From GCA-2720975 sp964469565 (GTDB lineage Bacteria; Planctomycetota; UBA1135; GCA-002686595), in contig CAYXZD010000019.1 in the NCBI GenBank assembly GCA_964469565.1, forward strand, positions 15,234-79,233: 64,000 nucleotides of DNA, given 5' to 3'. Of this stretch, positions 9,053-16,959 are shown one piece after another; within the stretch, counting starts at the first letter, position 1; the number at the start of each line of letters is the position of its first letter. Made by a program: the position numbers and the translations under genes. The notes under the pieces are model-generated. The model had not been told where the DNA came from, did not search any database, and saw nothing but the letters and a program-made list of their open reading frames with translations.

Positions 9053-9158
9053 GGGGCGATTGTGCACTTGCGAGACGGGGGAGCGCCAGTCCCTGGACGC
9101 AGGGCATGGATCGACGGCTGGGGCCTGCCCCAGGGTGCACAACGCAGCCCGAATCGGG

Positions 9159-9164
9159 CAGAAT
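9159..9164 (+). promoter_or_regulatory. -10-like hexamer CAGAAT, 6 nt before ATG 9171
   Basis: CAGAAT is a near match to the TANNNT hexamers seen elsewhere in the window and has the same 6-nt distance to the start codon. It lies in the 118-bp divergent region shared with the peroxiredoxin gene. On the opposite strand CACAAT lies 6 nt before the peroxiredoxin ATG at 9052. Both would give leaderless messages. Confidence 0.3.
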
Positions 9165-9170
9165 CCTTGC

Positions 9171-11537
9171 ATGATCTCTGTTCCCGTCATGATTGTGAGC
9201 CTAGCCCTTCTCGCTGATGAGGGCGTACGAATGGGTGGCCCTGAGACTCCTCGCGAATCCGTGCGCGCCCAGGATTCCCCAGTCAAGCCGATTGGAGATT
9301 TGGAACGTGCACTCCAGCGAGCGGGGGACAACCGCCATGAGCTAGAGGATGCCTTGGCGGTGGCAGCTGGGTGGGACCAAGGCCGGGCGAGAGAAGACCT
9401 CACCTGGTTGATCGAGCGCATGCCGGTACAGGATCTGAAGGACCTCACAAGTGAATTCCTCCTAGAGAATCTGGAGTACGCGCAGCGTGCTTGGAAGGAA
9501 AGTCCTTGGTCGCAAATGGTCTCACGGGACACGTATCGTCGTCACATCTTGCCCTACGCCTCCATCAATGAAAGGCGGGACCGCTGGCGGGCAGATTTTT
9601 ACGACCGCTTTCAAGGATGGGTGGAATCAGCAAAGAATCCAACGGAGGCAGCAACTCTCCTCAATAGGCGTGTTTTTGATGAGTTACAGGTTCACTATTC
9701 GACACAACGCCCAAAGGCCGACCAAAGCCCCTATGAGTCCATCCAGGCAGGCATGGCCTCTTGTACAGGACTGTCTGTCATTCTAGTGGACGCTTGCAGG
9801 GCCGTAGGAGTCCCAGCCCGGTTTGTCGGCACCCCCCTGTGGACCGACGGAAGCGGAAATCACTCCTGGGTCGAAGTGTGGGATCATGGTTGGCACTATA
9901 CCGGTGCTGATGAGCCCACGGGCAACGAACTCAACAAGGCTTGGTTTAGTGAGCGTGCATCGACGGCAGTGATTGGACACAAGCGCCACGGCATTTTTGC
10001 CGTGAGTTTCGAGCCCACCGACTTGGAGTTTCCCCTCGTTTGGCGACCTGAAGCCGATCGCGTGTTTGCCGAAGAGGTGACACAGCGCTATCAAAGGCCA
10101 CTGCTTACCCAGCCAAGAGGTAGCTTGCGCGTGCGGTTTAGGGCTCGGCAAGGCCAGCTCGGTCAGCGGCTTGCTGGTCAATTGACGATTCGGTCCAGCA
10201 GCGGTGAAGTCGTGTTCGATGGACAGACACGTGACGACTCCTCTGATGCCAATGACCACCTAACCGCATTTCTAGAGCCGCAAGTGCATTACACGGCCCA
10301 GTGGCGCGGCGCTTCTCAAGAACTGGATCTTGAGTTTGAGGTATCGAACGATCAGGAGTTGATCGAGCTCGATGTGGCTGCATTGCCGGGTCAACAAGAC
10401 GCAGGCCTGAGCAAGGAAGAGGCGACTTCACTTTCAAAGGAACTGTGGGATGCCTTTGAGGAGCGCGAGTTGAATGTGCGAAAGGATGAGTGGGAATCAA
10501 AGGTTCTCACGACGGCGGGCCAGAGCATGCCATTTTGGTACAAGCGGTATGGTAAAGCCCCGCTGCGCGGACACAGCCTCTGGATCTCGATGCACGGGGG
10601 TGGAGGCACCACACAGGCGGTCAACGACCAGCAATGGGAAAACCAGAAGCGGTTGTATACACCCGAGGAGGGAATCTACGTTGCACCGCGTGCGCCTACA
10701 AACACGTGGAACCTATGGCACCAAGGCCACATCGATCCGCTCTTCGCCCGATTGATTGAGAACATGATCCTGTTTGAGGGCGTAGATCCCGAGCGTGTGT
10801 ACCTCCTCGGCTACTCCGCCGGGGGCGACGGTGTTTACCAGCTCGCCCCCCGCATGGCAGATCGCTTCGCAGCGGCGAGCATGATGGCAGGCCATCCCAA
10901 TGAGACTGTCCCAGATGGACTGCGAAACCTTCCATTCAGTCTGCACATGGGCGCTGAGGATGCCGCATACGACCGCAACCAGCACGCCCGTCGCTGGCGG
11001 GACGAGTTAGCCACGCTTCGGCGCAACGATGGGGGCGGCTATGAACACTGGGTAGAGGTCTACCCGGATAAAGGACATTGGATGGATCGAGAGGATGGAG
11101 CTGCCCTGCCATGGATGGCGAAGTTTCGACGCAGGTCACGTCCGGAGCGCATCGTGTGGGTGCAAGATGATGTCACTCATCAGCGCTTCTACTGGCTTCA
11201 CGTTGAACACCCCGTGGCCCGCTCACGTGTTGTAATCCAACAGCATGGCCAAGCCTTCCACTTGCTGGAGGTGGTTGGGATCACAGAGCTCGACCTGAGG
11301 CTTGACGATTCAATGGTCGACCTCGGTGAAACCATTCAAGTGTTGCACAAGGGGGATGTCTTGTGGGAAGGCAAGGCCCAGCGGTCTGCGGGAGTCTTGG
11401 AAGAGACACTGAAGGAACGGGGTGACCCGAGTGGCATGTACTGCGCTCAAGTCTCGATAACGATCCCCGCACCGAGTGAGCAGGAGACCGAACCCAGTGA
11501 ACGGCCGAGTGAAGCTGCAGGTGAAGCTGATGGTTGA
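9171..11537 (+). CDS. Exported transglutaminase-like / alpha-beta hydrolase fusion protein
   Basis: The 788-residue product starts MISVPVMIVSLALLADEG, a probable signal peptide. Residues ~130-300 form a transglutaminase-like cysteine protease domain: Cys198 in MASCTGLSVILVDACRAVG, His231 in GNHSWVEVWDHGWHY and Asp in GADEPT. After a beta-rich linker, residues ~440-680 form an esterase/PHB-depolymerase-type hydrolase with LWISMHGGGG (oxyanion loop), YLLGYSAGGDGVY (Ser about 548), HMGAEDAAY (Asp) and DKGHWMD (His). Both catalytic sets look complete. The C-terminal ~100 residues are beta-rich. The protein may deacylate or cleave an extracellular polymer, but the substrate is unknown. A much longer frame starts at 8916, but that region overlaps the divergent peroxiredoxin gene. 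Confidence 0.8.
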   Translation: MISVPVMIVSLALLADEGVRMGGPETPRESVRAQDSPVKPIGDLERALQRAGDNRHELEDALAVAAGWDQGRAREDLTWLIERMPVQDLKDLTSEFLLENLEYAQRAWKESPWSQMVSRDTYRRHILPYASINERRDRWRADFYDRFQGWVESAKNPTEAATLLNRRVFDELQVHYSTQRPKADQSPYESIQAGMASCTGLSVILVDACRAVGVPARFVGTPLWTDGSGNHSWVEVWDHGWHYTGADEPTGNELNKAWFSERASTAVIGHKRHGIFAVSFEPTDLEFPLVWRPEADRVFAEEVTQRYQRPLLTQPRGSLRVRFRARQGQLGQRLAGQLTIRSSSGEVVFDGQTRDDSSDANDHLTAFLEPQVHYTAQWRGASQELDLEFEVSNDQELIELDVAALPGQQDAGLSKEEATSLSKELWDAFEERELNVRKDEWESKVLTTAGQSMPFWYKRYGKAPLRGHSLWISMHGGGGTTQAVNDQQWENQKRLYTPEEGIYVAPRAPTNTWNLWHQGHIDPLFARLIENMILFEGVDPERVYLLGYSAGGDGVYQLAPRMADRFAAASMMAGHPNETVPDGLRNLPFSLHMGAEDAAYDRNQHARRWRDELATLRRNDGGGYEHWVEVYPDKGHWMDREDGAALPWMAKFRRRSRPERIVWVQDDVTHQRFYWLHVEHPVARSRVVIQQHGQAFHLLEVVGITELDLRLDDSMVDLGETIQVLHKGDVLWEGKAQRSAGVLEETLKERGDPSGMYCAQVSITIPAPSEQETEPSERPSEAAGEADG

Positions 11538-11577
11538 TCGGGCGGGCATTCCCTTCACCACTTCCGACCAGTGGCTT

Positions 11578-11583
11578 TACACT
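11578..11583 (+). promoter_or_regulatory. -10-like hexamer TACACT, 8 nt before GTG 11592
   Basis: TACACT lies 8 nt upstream of GTG 11592. A weak TTCACC (11554-11559) stands 18 bp before it. The position implies a leaderless transcript starting at about the GTG, and it argues against the in-frame GTG at 11571, which lies upstream of the hexamer. Confidence 0.4.
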
Positions 11584-11591
11584 TCAATCTC

Positions 11592-12584
11592 GTGAAGCCC
11601 ATCCATCCCATCGACCTTGCCGAACTCTCCTTTGACCACGCTGCCGAGCGGTTGCAAGGAGTCGTAGAGCACACTCCTTTGGTGCGTGTCGAGGGAGTCG
11701 GACAGGCCTGCGGACCGCTGGACCTGCGGGCGAAGTTGGAAAATAGGCAGGTATGCGGGGCGTTCAAGTCGCGCGGTGCTTGGAATAATGTTGCCGTCTT
11801 GAATCGCTCGGAGCGAGCGCGGGGGGTCGTCACTTGCAGTTCGGGAAATCACGGACGTGCCCTAGCGTGGGCGGCTCAACGCGCCCAGATTCACGCGACG
11901 ATTGTGATGCCCAAGGACGCCTACCCCAACAAGATTGATGCCTGCCGAGAGCTCGGGGCTGAAGTTGTGCTCAGTGATGATCGTGAGGCTGCTGAGCTTG
12001 ATGCTGCTTCGATTGCGGCGGGGGGGCCGGTGTTGATTCACCCCTATGATCGGGCGGGCACGGTTGAGGGGGCAGGCACTGTGGCCCTAGAGATTCTCTG
12101 CGACTGGCCCGAGGTCGAGCTCATCCTCGTGCCAGTGGGGGGAGGAGGGTTGGTGGCGGGCGTTTCATTGTGTCTGCGTCGCGAGTGTGGTGATGCGATT
12201 GGTGTCTATGGGGTCGAACCGGCAGGGGCGCCAGCCATGCATTTAGGACTCATGGCTGGGCATTCGGTCGACCTTCACTCCATCCGAACCAAGGTCCAAG
12301 GGCTGTGCCCGATGAATGCAGGCGAGCTGAATGTCTCGATTTGCAGCCAGACTCTCGACGGCGTCTTGCTTGTGGATGATGGGCCTGTGTTCACCGCAAT
12401 GGGGGATTGGGCCGCCCGAGGAGAACGGGTTGAGCCTGCGGGGGCCGCTACCTTGGCCGCTGTTCAAATGGGATTGATTCCTGCCGAAAGATTCCAAGGT
12501 CGCAGCGAAGCGGACCCACTGCGTGTAGCCATTATTGTGTCCGGCGGAAACCCCTCTCCCCAGCAGTGGGAGGAGGTCCAGTGA
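11592..12584 (+). CDS. PLP-dependent threonine/serine dehydratase-like protein
   Basis: 330 residues of the fold-type II PLP family (threonine dehydratase, serine racemase, tryptophan synthase beta). Key elements are KLENRQVCGAFKSRGA, where the lysine forms the Schiff base, CSSGNHGRALAWAAQ for substrate carboxylate binding, and VPVGGGGLVAGVSL, the glycine loop that grips the PLP phosphate. There is no C-terminal ACT regulatory domain, so it resembles catabolic dehydratases or serine racemase rather than full-length biosynthetic IlvA. GTG 11592 is preferred over GTG 11571 because of the promoter position. Its stop overlaps the next gene by 4 nt, so it leads an operon of mixed function. Confidence 0.88.
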   Translation: MKPIHPIDLAELSFDHAAERLQGVVEHTPLVRVEGVGQACGPLDLRAKLENRQVCGAFKSRGAWNNVAVLNRSERARGVVTCSSGNHGRALAWAAQRAQIHATIVMPKDAYPNKIDACRELGAEVVLSDDREAAELDAASIAAGGPVLIHPYDRAGTVEGAGTVALEILCDWPEVELILVPVGGGGLVAGVSLCLRRECGDAIGVYGVEPAGAPAMHLGLMAGHSVDLHSIRTKVQGLCPMNAGELNVSICSQTLDGVLLVDDGPVFTAMGDWAARGERVEPAGAATLAAVQMGLIPAERFQGRSEADPLRVAIIVSGGNPSPQQWEEVQ

Positions 12585-14818
12585 GTGCCCAGGGCAGCTT
12601 GGGCTCAGCGTTGACCTATGCGCTTTCCACAGGGCTTCTCGTGTTAGGGCTGTCCTGCTCTGGGAGTGATCCATCAGTGGACGGACAAGCGGCCGGGGGG
12701 ACCGGCGTGGGGTCAGTTTCGCGTGATTCGCAAACCCTGGTTCTGTTTGTTGTGGACGGGTTGGCCCGCGGGCACCTAGGGGCCTACGGATACTCCCTCG
12801 GCCGAACCCCTCACCTCGACGGGCTTGCCGACCAGGGCATTGTGTTTGAGAATCACATTAGCGTGAGTACGGGTGTGACGCCCGCGTTGGCTTCTCTGCT
12901 CACCGGCCTGTTTCCGCGCGGGCACGGAGTCGGGTCCCTTCAGCATCGGGGTCAACAGGCGTTGGCTCAAGATCAAACGACTCTGGCCGAGACCTTGCAG
13001 GGCCAGGGCTGGAATACAATGGGGTTGGTCTCGATCCCCCAGTTATTGCCGGACCTCTGTGGGCTTGACCAGGGCTTCAATGTGTGGATGGGTCCGGGAT
13101 TGCATGAGGGCGAGCGGCGTTCTGCCGACCAAGTGATTCTCGGTGCCAAGCGGGAGTTGCTAGGCGCATTTGGCGCTGAAGGTTCCCTGTTTGTCCTCGT
13201 GCACCTATCCGATCCTGCAACTTCCAACTCCATTGCGACTGAAGCAGCGTGGCCGTTCCTTGAGAAACACCTGGGTGGCTTTCGTTCCACTCGACCCTTG
13301 ATCGCAGCGGCCCTCGACCGGATAGCCGAGGATCCCAAGGGCGGCGCAGATGAGTTGGAGAGGCTATTGCGACGCGGGCGGGGGAGCCCTGCCTTCGAGG
13401 CTCTCACCCGGGCTAAGTATGACGGTGCAGTCGCCACGGTGGATGCGGCCATCGGGGAGGTTTTGGGCTGGTTAGGGCAGGCGGGTCGATTGGAGGGCGC
13501 GACAATTGCCATTACGGCGACCCGAGGCGCGCGCCTCAAACCCGCCGAACCCGGCTCGCCTGCGTTTTCCGATGAGTTGGTAGCTACTCCGTTGCTTGTA
13601 CGCTTTCCAGGCGGTGTTCCCAAGGCTCGCATTAGAGGGCTTGTACGCTCGATCGACCTTGTACCCTCTCTCTTCGCTTCCCTTGGAATTGAGTTTGAGG
13701 TGGCGACGGGCGGAGTCAATTGGTTGCCACTCATTGAAGAGGGGCGCTGGAGTGGACCGACCTTTGCAATCTGTGAAACGGCCAACCAGGATCAGCGGGC
13801 CGCTATTGGCGCCGGGCTGAGCCTCGAGGAAAACCGCGTTGCGGGTCGCGTGTCCTATCGTCGTGATCTGGGACGGCGCGTGCTGGCGAAGGATCTGGCC
13901 CCTGCCGAAGTAAACGATTTGGCGGAACTCAATCGAGCATTGGATACATACCGCCAACCCGCGCACTGTGTCTTGGAGACTGGAGGCCGGATCCTGGACG
14001 CGCGCTGGGAATTCACCTCGGGTTTCGCGGGTGAGGCACGGGTCACAGGATTGGGGGAACCCCGCGTGGTGCGTACCCGGGGTCTCTCCGGGCAGGCCAA
14101 ACTCACAGCTGACGATCGACAGCTTTGGATGGAGGGCAGCCGGAGGGAAGTACCCATGCGCCTGCGCCTATCGGGAGTGGAGGGCTGTGAGGAACTCCTT
14201 CATCTTGGCCAAGTGCCCCTTGATGAGAGCCTCATGCCCCGGTTGCCGGTTCCGCAGGGAGAAGCATGGCCCACCGATGAAGTCGGCGCATACTTGCCCG
14301 CCGCGGTTGTACTCGAACAGCAGGGCGGCGAGTGGTGGAAGCTGCATGTGCACTTGAGCGATACGGATCCTGAGCCATTCACCGCTCTGGTAGCCCTCTA
14401 TCCGCCAGGCCCCCATGACATGAACATTGATTGGAGTGCCGATCCCAAACTCGATGTTCAGTATCCGCCAGGTCGTGAAGATGTGATACTTGTGAGCGGG
14501 ATGACGCCCTGTTCTATCCAAATCAAGAAAAGCCCGACCCAGTCGTTTGGCTTGGCTGTGCTCGGTCCCCAAGGGGCTGTTCCTACAACGTCGATTCGAA
14601 TGCGTTCCCGTTCATTTGGTTCTCGATCTGAATTGAGCCTGTACTTCCCGGATTGGTTAGCTCCTGTGAGCAATGAACTTCTCTGGGATCCGGAAACACC
14701 CGATTCTGAGGGCCAGCTACAGGTCTCGCGGCGTGGCCCCAACCTCTCCGCTGACAACCGCCGAGCCCTCAGCCCAGAGCAACGCACATTTGCCAGAAGG
14801 CTAGGAGGACGGGAATGA
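12581..14818 (+). CDS. Sulfatase-like alkaline phosphatase superfamily lipoprotein lacking the FGly motif
   Basis: The start is GTG 12581, overlapping the previous stop as GTGA, with a strong AGGAGGT 5 nt before it. It is a 745-residue lipoprotein (lipobox LGLSC about residue 27). The N-terminal half has a sulfatase-like fold: LVLFVVDGLARGHLGAYGY with the metal aspartate, RTPHLDGLADQGIVFENH, and ASLLTGLFPRGHGVGS. The segment that normally reads C/S-x-P-S/A-R is VTPALASLLTG, so both the formylglycine precursor and the arginine are absent. A threonine nucleophile, as in related phosphoryl-transfer enzymes, is possible. The C-terminal ~350 residues are beta-rich and not recognised. Function is uncertain: a phosphodiesterase, a phosphotransferase, or a non-catalytic relative. 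Confidence 0.75.
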   Translation: MSAQGSLGSALTYALSTGLLVLGLSCSGSDPSVDGQAAGGTGVGSVSRDSQTLVLFVVDGLARGHLGAYGYSLGRTPHLDGLADQGIVFENHISVSTGVTPALASLLTGLFPRGHGVGSLQHRGQQALAQDQTTLAETLQGQGWNTMGLVSIPQLLPDLCGLDQGFNVWMGPGLHEGERRSADQVILGAKRELLGAFGAEGSLFVLVHLSDPATSNSIATEAAWPFLEKHLGGFRSTRPLIAAALDRIAEDPKGGADELERLLRRGRGSPAFEALTRAKYDGAVATVDAAIGEVLGWLGQAGRLEGATIAITATRGARLKPAEPGSPAFSDELVATPLLVRFPGGVPKARIRGLVRSIDLVPSLFASLGIEFEVATGGVNWLPLIEEGRWSGPTFAICETANQDQRAAIGAGLSLEENRVAGRVSYRRDLGRRVLAKDLAPAEVNDLAELNRALDTYRQPAHCVLETGGRILDARWEFTSGFAGEARVTGLGEPRVVRTRGLSGQAKLTADDRQLWMEGSRREVPMRLRLSGVEGCEELLHLGQVPLDESLMPRLPVPQGEAWPTDEVGAYLPAAVVLEQQGGEWWKLHVHLSDTDPEPFTALVALYPPGPHDMNIDWSADPKLDVQYPPGREDVILVSGMTPCSIQIKKSPTQSFGLAVLGPQGAVPTTSIRMRSRSFGSRSELSLYFPDWLAPVSNELLWDPETPDSEGQLQVSRRGPNLSADNRRALSPEQRTFARRLGGRE

Positions 14819-15723
14819 AACGCGTCATTCTTTGCCGACCAGAAGGCCCGAGGAATGTGGGCACGATCCTGCGTGTAGCACAGAACTTTGGTCCGGTGGA
14901 ACTCTACATTGTTGCGCCTGCCCGGCCGACCCTCCTGATGCACCCCGATTTTGAACAGATGTCCCATGGTGCTGAACGTGCACGAGCTGCAATTGTTGTG
15001 GTCGATGAGCTCAAGGACGCCTTGGCAGACGTCCATTATGCCATTGGCTTCACCGCACGTGTGCGCGGACGACGCATGCGCCGGGATTGGCGCCGGGTGC
15101 ACCCCGAGCGCATCGACCTAGCGAACTCCGCTGATCAGCGCTTGGGCTTGGTCTTTGGCAATGAGGTGAGTGGCCTGACTTCGGCGGAGACGGATCTGTG
15201 CAATGAGCTGGCTCACGTCCGTACCAGCGCTGAACATACATCACTCAACTTGGGGCTATCCGTGGGTCTTGCGCTTAGCGATTTGTTTACTGGAACGCGC
15301 GTGCATCAGCCTGAGCCCGGGGGCTCGATGTTAGACGGGCGTGGCCGGGAGTTTCTAAAAACCCGCCTGAAAGAAGTGTTCATGGATCTCGTGCACACCC
15401 CGGTGGCCAGCCAAGATGTGGAGGAGATGATTGACCGCGTCTTCTCCCGTTCGGCCTTGTTGAACAAGGACGCCCGGGCTTGGCATCTGATTCTAAAGAC
15501 CCTTGGATCGACCCTAAGTCCTCAGGATCTGGAATTGACCCTGCATGAGAAAGGAGGGCGTCGTCGCAAGGCACTCACGCGCCACCAGCATGAGCAGGGC
15601 GCAGGAAGCCAAGTTCAGGCCGGGGGAATGCCCACCCAGGACTCGAAGCCTGATGCGGGACCTGCACCACGCCCCAATTCCGACCCAGTTTCAGGGGAGA
15701 CCTCCGCCCCTGGGAACGAGTAG
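14815..15723 (+). CDS. TrmJ-like SpoU-family RNA 2'-O-methyltransferase
   Basis: 302 residues with the SPOUT trefoil-knot fold. RPEGPRNVGTILRVAQNFG is the N-terminal motif 1. LGLVFGNEVSGLTSAETDL and ELAHVRTSAEHTSLNLGLSV are motifs 2 and 3, which bind S-adenosylmethionine. The order and spacing match TrmJ/YfhQ-type enzymes, which methylate nucleotide 32 of several tRNAs. A helical region follows (~160-230), and the last ~50 residues are basic, then proline-rich and poorly conserved. The gene overlaps the previous stop as ATGA and has AGGAGG 7 nt ahead of the ATG, one of the clearest ribosome binding sites in the window. MiaE, another tRNA-modifying enzyme, lies two genes downstream. Confidence 0.85.
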   Translation: MKRVILCRPEGPRNVGTILRVAQNFGPVELYIVAPARPTLLMHPDFEQMSHGAERARAAIVVVDELKDALADVHYAIGFTARVRGRRMRRDWRRVHPERIDLANSADQRLGLVFGNEVSGLTSAETDLCNELAHVRTSAEHTSLNLGLSVGLALSDLFTGTRVHQPEPGGSMLDGRGREFLKTRLKEVFMDLVHTPVASQDVEEMIDRVFSRSALLNKDARAWHLILKTLGSTLSPQDLELTLHEKGGRRRKALTRHQHEQGAGSQVQAGGMPTQDSKPDAGPAPRPNSDPVSGETSAPGNE

Positions 15724-15726
15724 ACT
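15721..15726 (+). promoter_or_regulatory. -10-like hexamer TAGACT, 8 nt before ATG 15735
   Basis: TAGACT overlaps the TAG stop of the methyltransferase gene and lies 8 nt before the adenosyltransferase ATG. No Shine-Dalgarno sequence is present in the short gap. It fits the TANNNT leaderless pattern and would allow the downstream genes to be transcribed separately from the upstream operon. Confidence 0.35.
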
Positions 15727-15734
15727 TCTCACCC

Positions 15735-16307
15735 ATGGTGCACCTCAATCGGATCTACACGCGCTCTGGGGACGAGGGCCAGACGAGTTTGGCGGGAGGT
15801 GAACGAGTGCATAAGCATCACCTGCGGGTTGAGTCCTATGGGACCGTGGATGAGGTCTCCAGTGCACTTGGGATCGCCCTCGCGGGAGAGGTCCCCGAGC
15901 CCATGAAGGTCTGGCTTCAAGCTGTGCAGAACGACCTGTTTGATGTGGGCTCGGATCTGTGCAGGTCGGGGACAGGACAGGCCCAGACTCGTTTGGGGGA
16001 AGACTACACGCTGCGACTCGAAGGTTGGATTGATGAGGCCAATGCGGACCTCGCGCCCTTGAATACGTTTATCTTGCCGGGTGGAACAGAGCTAGCAGCT
16101 CATCTGCATTTGGCACGCTGCGTATGCCGAAGAGCGGAACGCTGCGTGAGCGCACTCATTCAGCTTGAGGGCAGCGACGCCGTCAATTCTCATGTCCTGC
16201 GCTATCTGAATCGGCTCTCCGATTTGTTCTTCGTGTTGGCTAGAGTGGCCAATGATGGAGGCGCCAATGATGTGCTTTGGGAGCCAGGAGCAGGCAGGCA
16301 GAGCTAG
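15735..16307 (+). CDS. ATP:cob(I)alamin adenosyltransferase, PduO type
   Basis: 190 residues. It adenosylates cob(I)alamin to make coenzyme B12. The PduO/MMAB signature is complete: IYTRSGDEGQTSLAGGERV at the N-terminus (ATP loop), VESYGTVDEVSSALG near residue 35, FILPGGTELAAHLHLARCVCRRAER near 110 and LRYLNRLSDLFFVLARVAN near 155, where the arginine and asparagine bind ATP. Length is typical. No B12-dependent enzyme is in the window, so its client is elsewhere. The next gene (MiaE) starts one base after its stop. Confidence 0.93.
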   Translation: MVHLNRIYTRSGDEGQTSLAGGERVHKHHLRVESYGTVDEVSSALGIALAGEVPEPMKVWLQAVQNDLFDVGSDLCRSGTGQAQTRLGEDYTLRLEGWIDEANADLAPLNTFILPGGTELAAHLHLARCVCRRAERCVSALIQLEGSDAVNSHVLRYLNRLSDLFFVLARVANDGGANDVLWEPGAGRQS

Positions 16308-16308
16308 A

Positions 16309-16959
16309 ATGGTGCTACGCCTTGACTGGGTGACACCCACACCTTGGGTGGACGCGGTAATGTCGGATGAACAGGCCCTGCTTTCCGATCATGCCCACTG
16401 TGAGCTAAAGGCTGCAAGCGCCTTGCAATCGCTGATTGTGACCTATCCCGATCGGCTCAAGCTCGTTCAGGCATTAGGGCCCGTGGCGGTGGAGGAGTTG
16501 ATGCACTTCAACCAGGTGCATGCGGTGATCGTGGGCCGTGGCGGGCGCCTGGCGGATGCTAGGCCAGGGCCCTACGCGGAGGGATTGACTCGCGCAGCAC
16601 GGGAGGGACGTACGGACCTGATGCTCGATCGCCTACTGGTAGCGGGCTTGATTGAAGAACGCAGCTATGAGCGGTTTGGATTGCTCGCCGAACACTGTGG
16701 CGATGATGAGTTGGTGAAGCTGTACACTCGCCTCATGGTTGAGGAGGAGCACCATCGCCGGCTCTTTGCAGAGTTGGCTTGCGAGTATTTTCCGAATGAA
16801 CAAGTGCGGGACCGGGAGGCGGAATTGCGGCGGGCCGAGGCGCAGGTTATCGCAGAATTGCCCTGTGAATCACGGATGCACTCAGGGCCACCTTCAGGGC
16901 CACCTTCAGGGCCACCTTCAGGGCCACCTTCAGGGCCACCATCAGGAGTCGTGCATTGA
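16309..16959 (+). CDS. miaE: tRNA-(ms2io6A)-hydroxylase MiaE with SGPP-repeat tail
   Basis: 216 residues. MiaE is a non-haem diiron monooxygenase that hydroxylates the isopentenyl group of ms2i6A at tRNA position 37. The ferritin-like ligand set is visible: SDHAHCELKAA (Glu plus His/Glu region), VEELMHFNQVH (ExxH), ERFGLLAEH and RLMVEEEHHRRLF (ExxH), in the expected four-helix order. The catalytic domain ends near residue 190. The tail consists of five identical SGPP units encoded by perfect 12-bp repeats and then SGVVH, which is not part of the family. ATG 16309 begins one base after the upstream stop. The last 4 nt overlap the next gene (TTGA). Confidence 0.88.
   Translation: MVLRLDWVTPTPWVDAVMSDEQALLSDHAHCELKAASALQSLIVTYPDRLKLVQALGPVAVEELMHFNQVHAVIVGRGGRLADARPGPYAEGLTRAAREGRTDLMLDRLLVAGLIEERSYERFGLLAEHCGDDELVKLYTRLMVEEEHHRRLFAELACEYFPNEQVRDREAELRRAEAQVIAELPCESRMHSGPPSGPPSGPPSGPPSGPPSGVVH
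16882..16941 (+). repeat. Five 12-bp tandem repeats (SGPP units) at 3' end of miaE
   Basis: The unit TCAGGGCCACCT is repeated five times without interruption. Only the last base of the fifth copy differs (A for T). It encodes SGPP x5 just before the stop codon. A partial sixth unit (TCAGGA) follows. Slippage could change copy number in steps of four residues without a frameshift. Confidence 0.95.

Noticed and set aside
8783..9532. A minus-strand frame of 249 residues ending at the TGA, taken as a separate gene
   Set aside because: Its first 160 codons overlap the divergent exported hydrolase gene and have no family similarity. Only the part from ATG 9052 is peroxiredoxin, and it continues past the TGA in the same frame.
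11571..11591. GTG 11571 as start of the dehydratase-like gene
   Set aside because: It lies before the TACACT hexamer (11578-11583), so the transcript would not contain it. GTG 11592 fits better.
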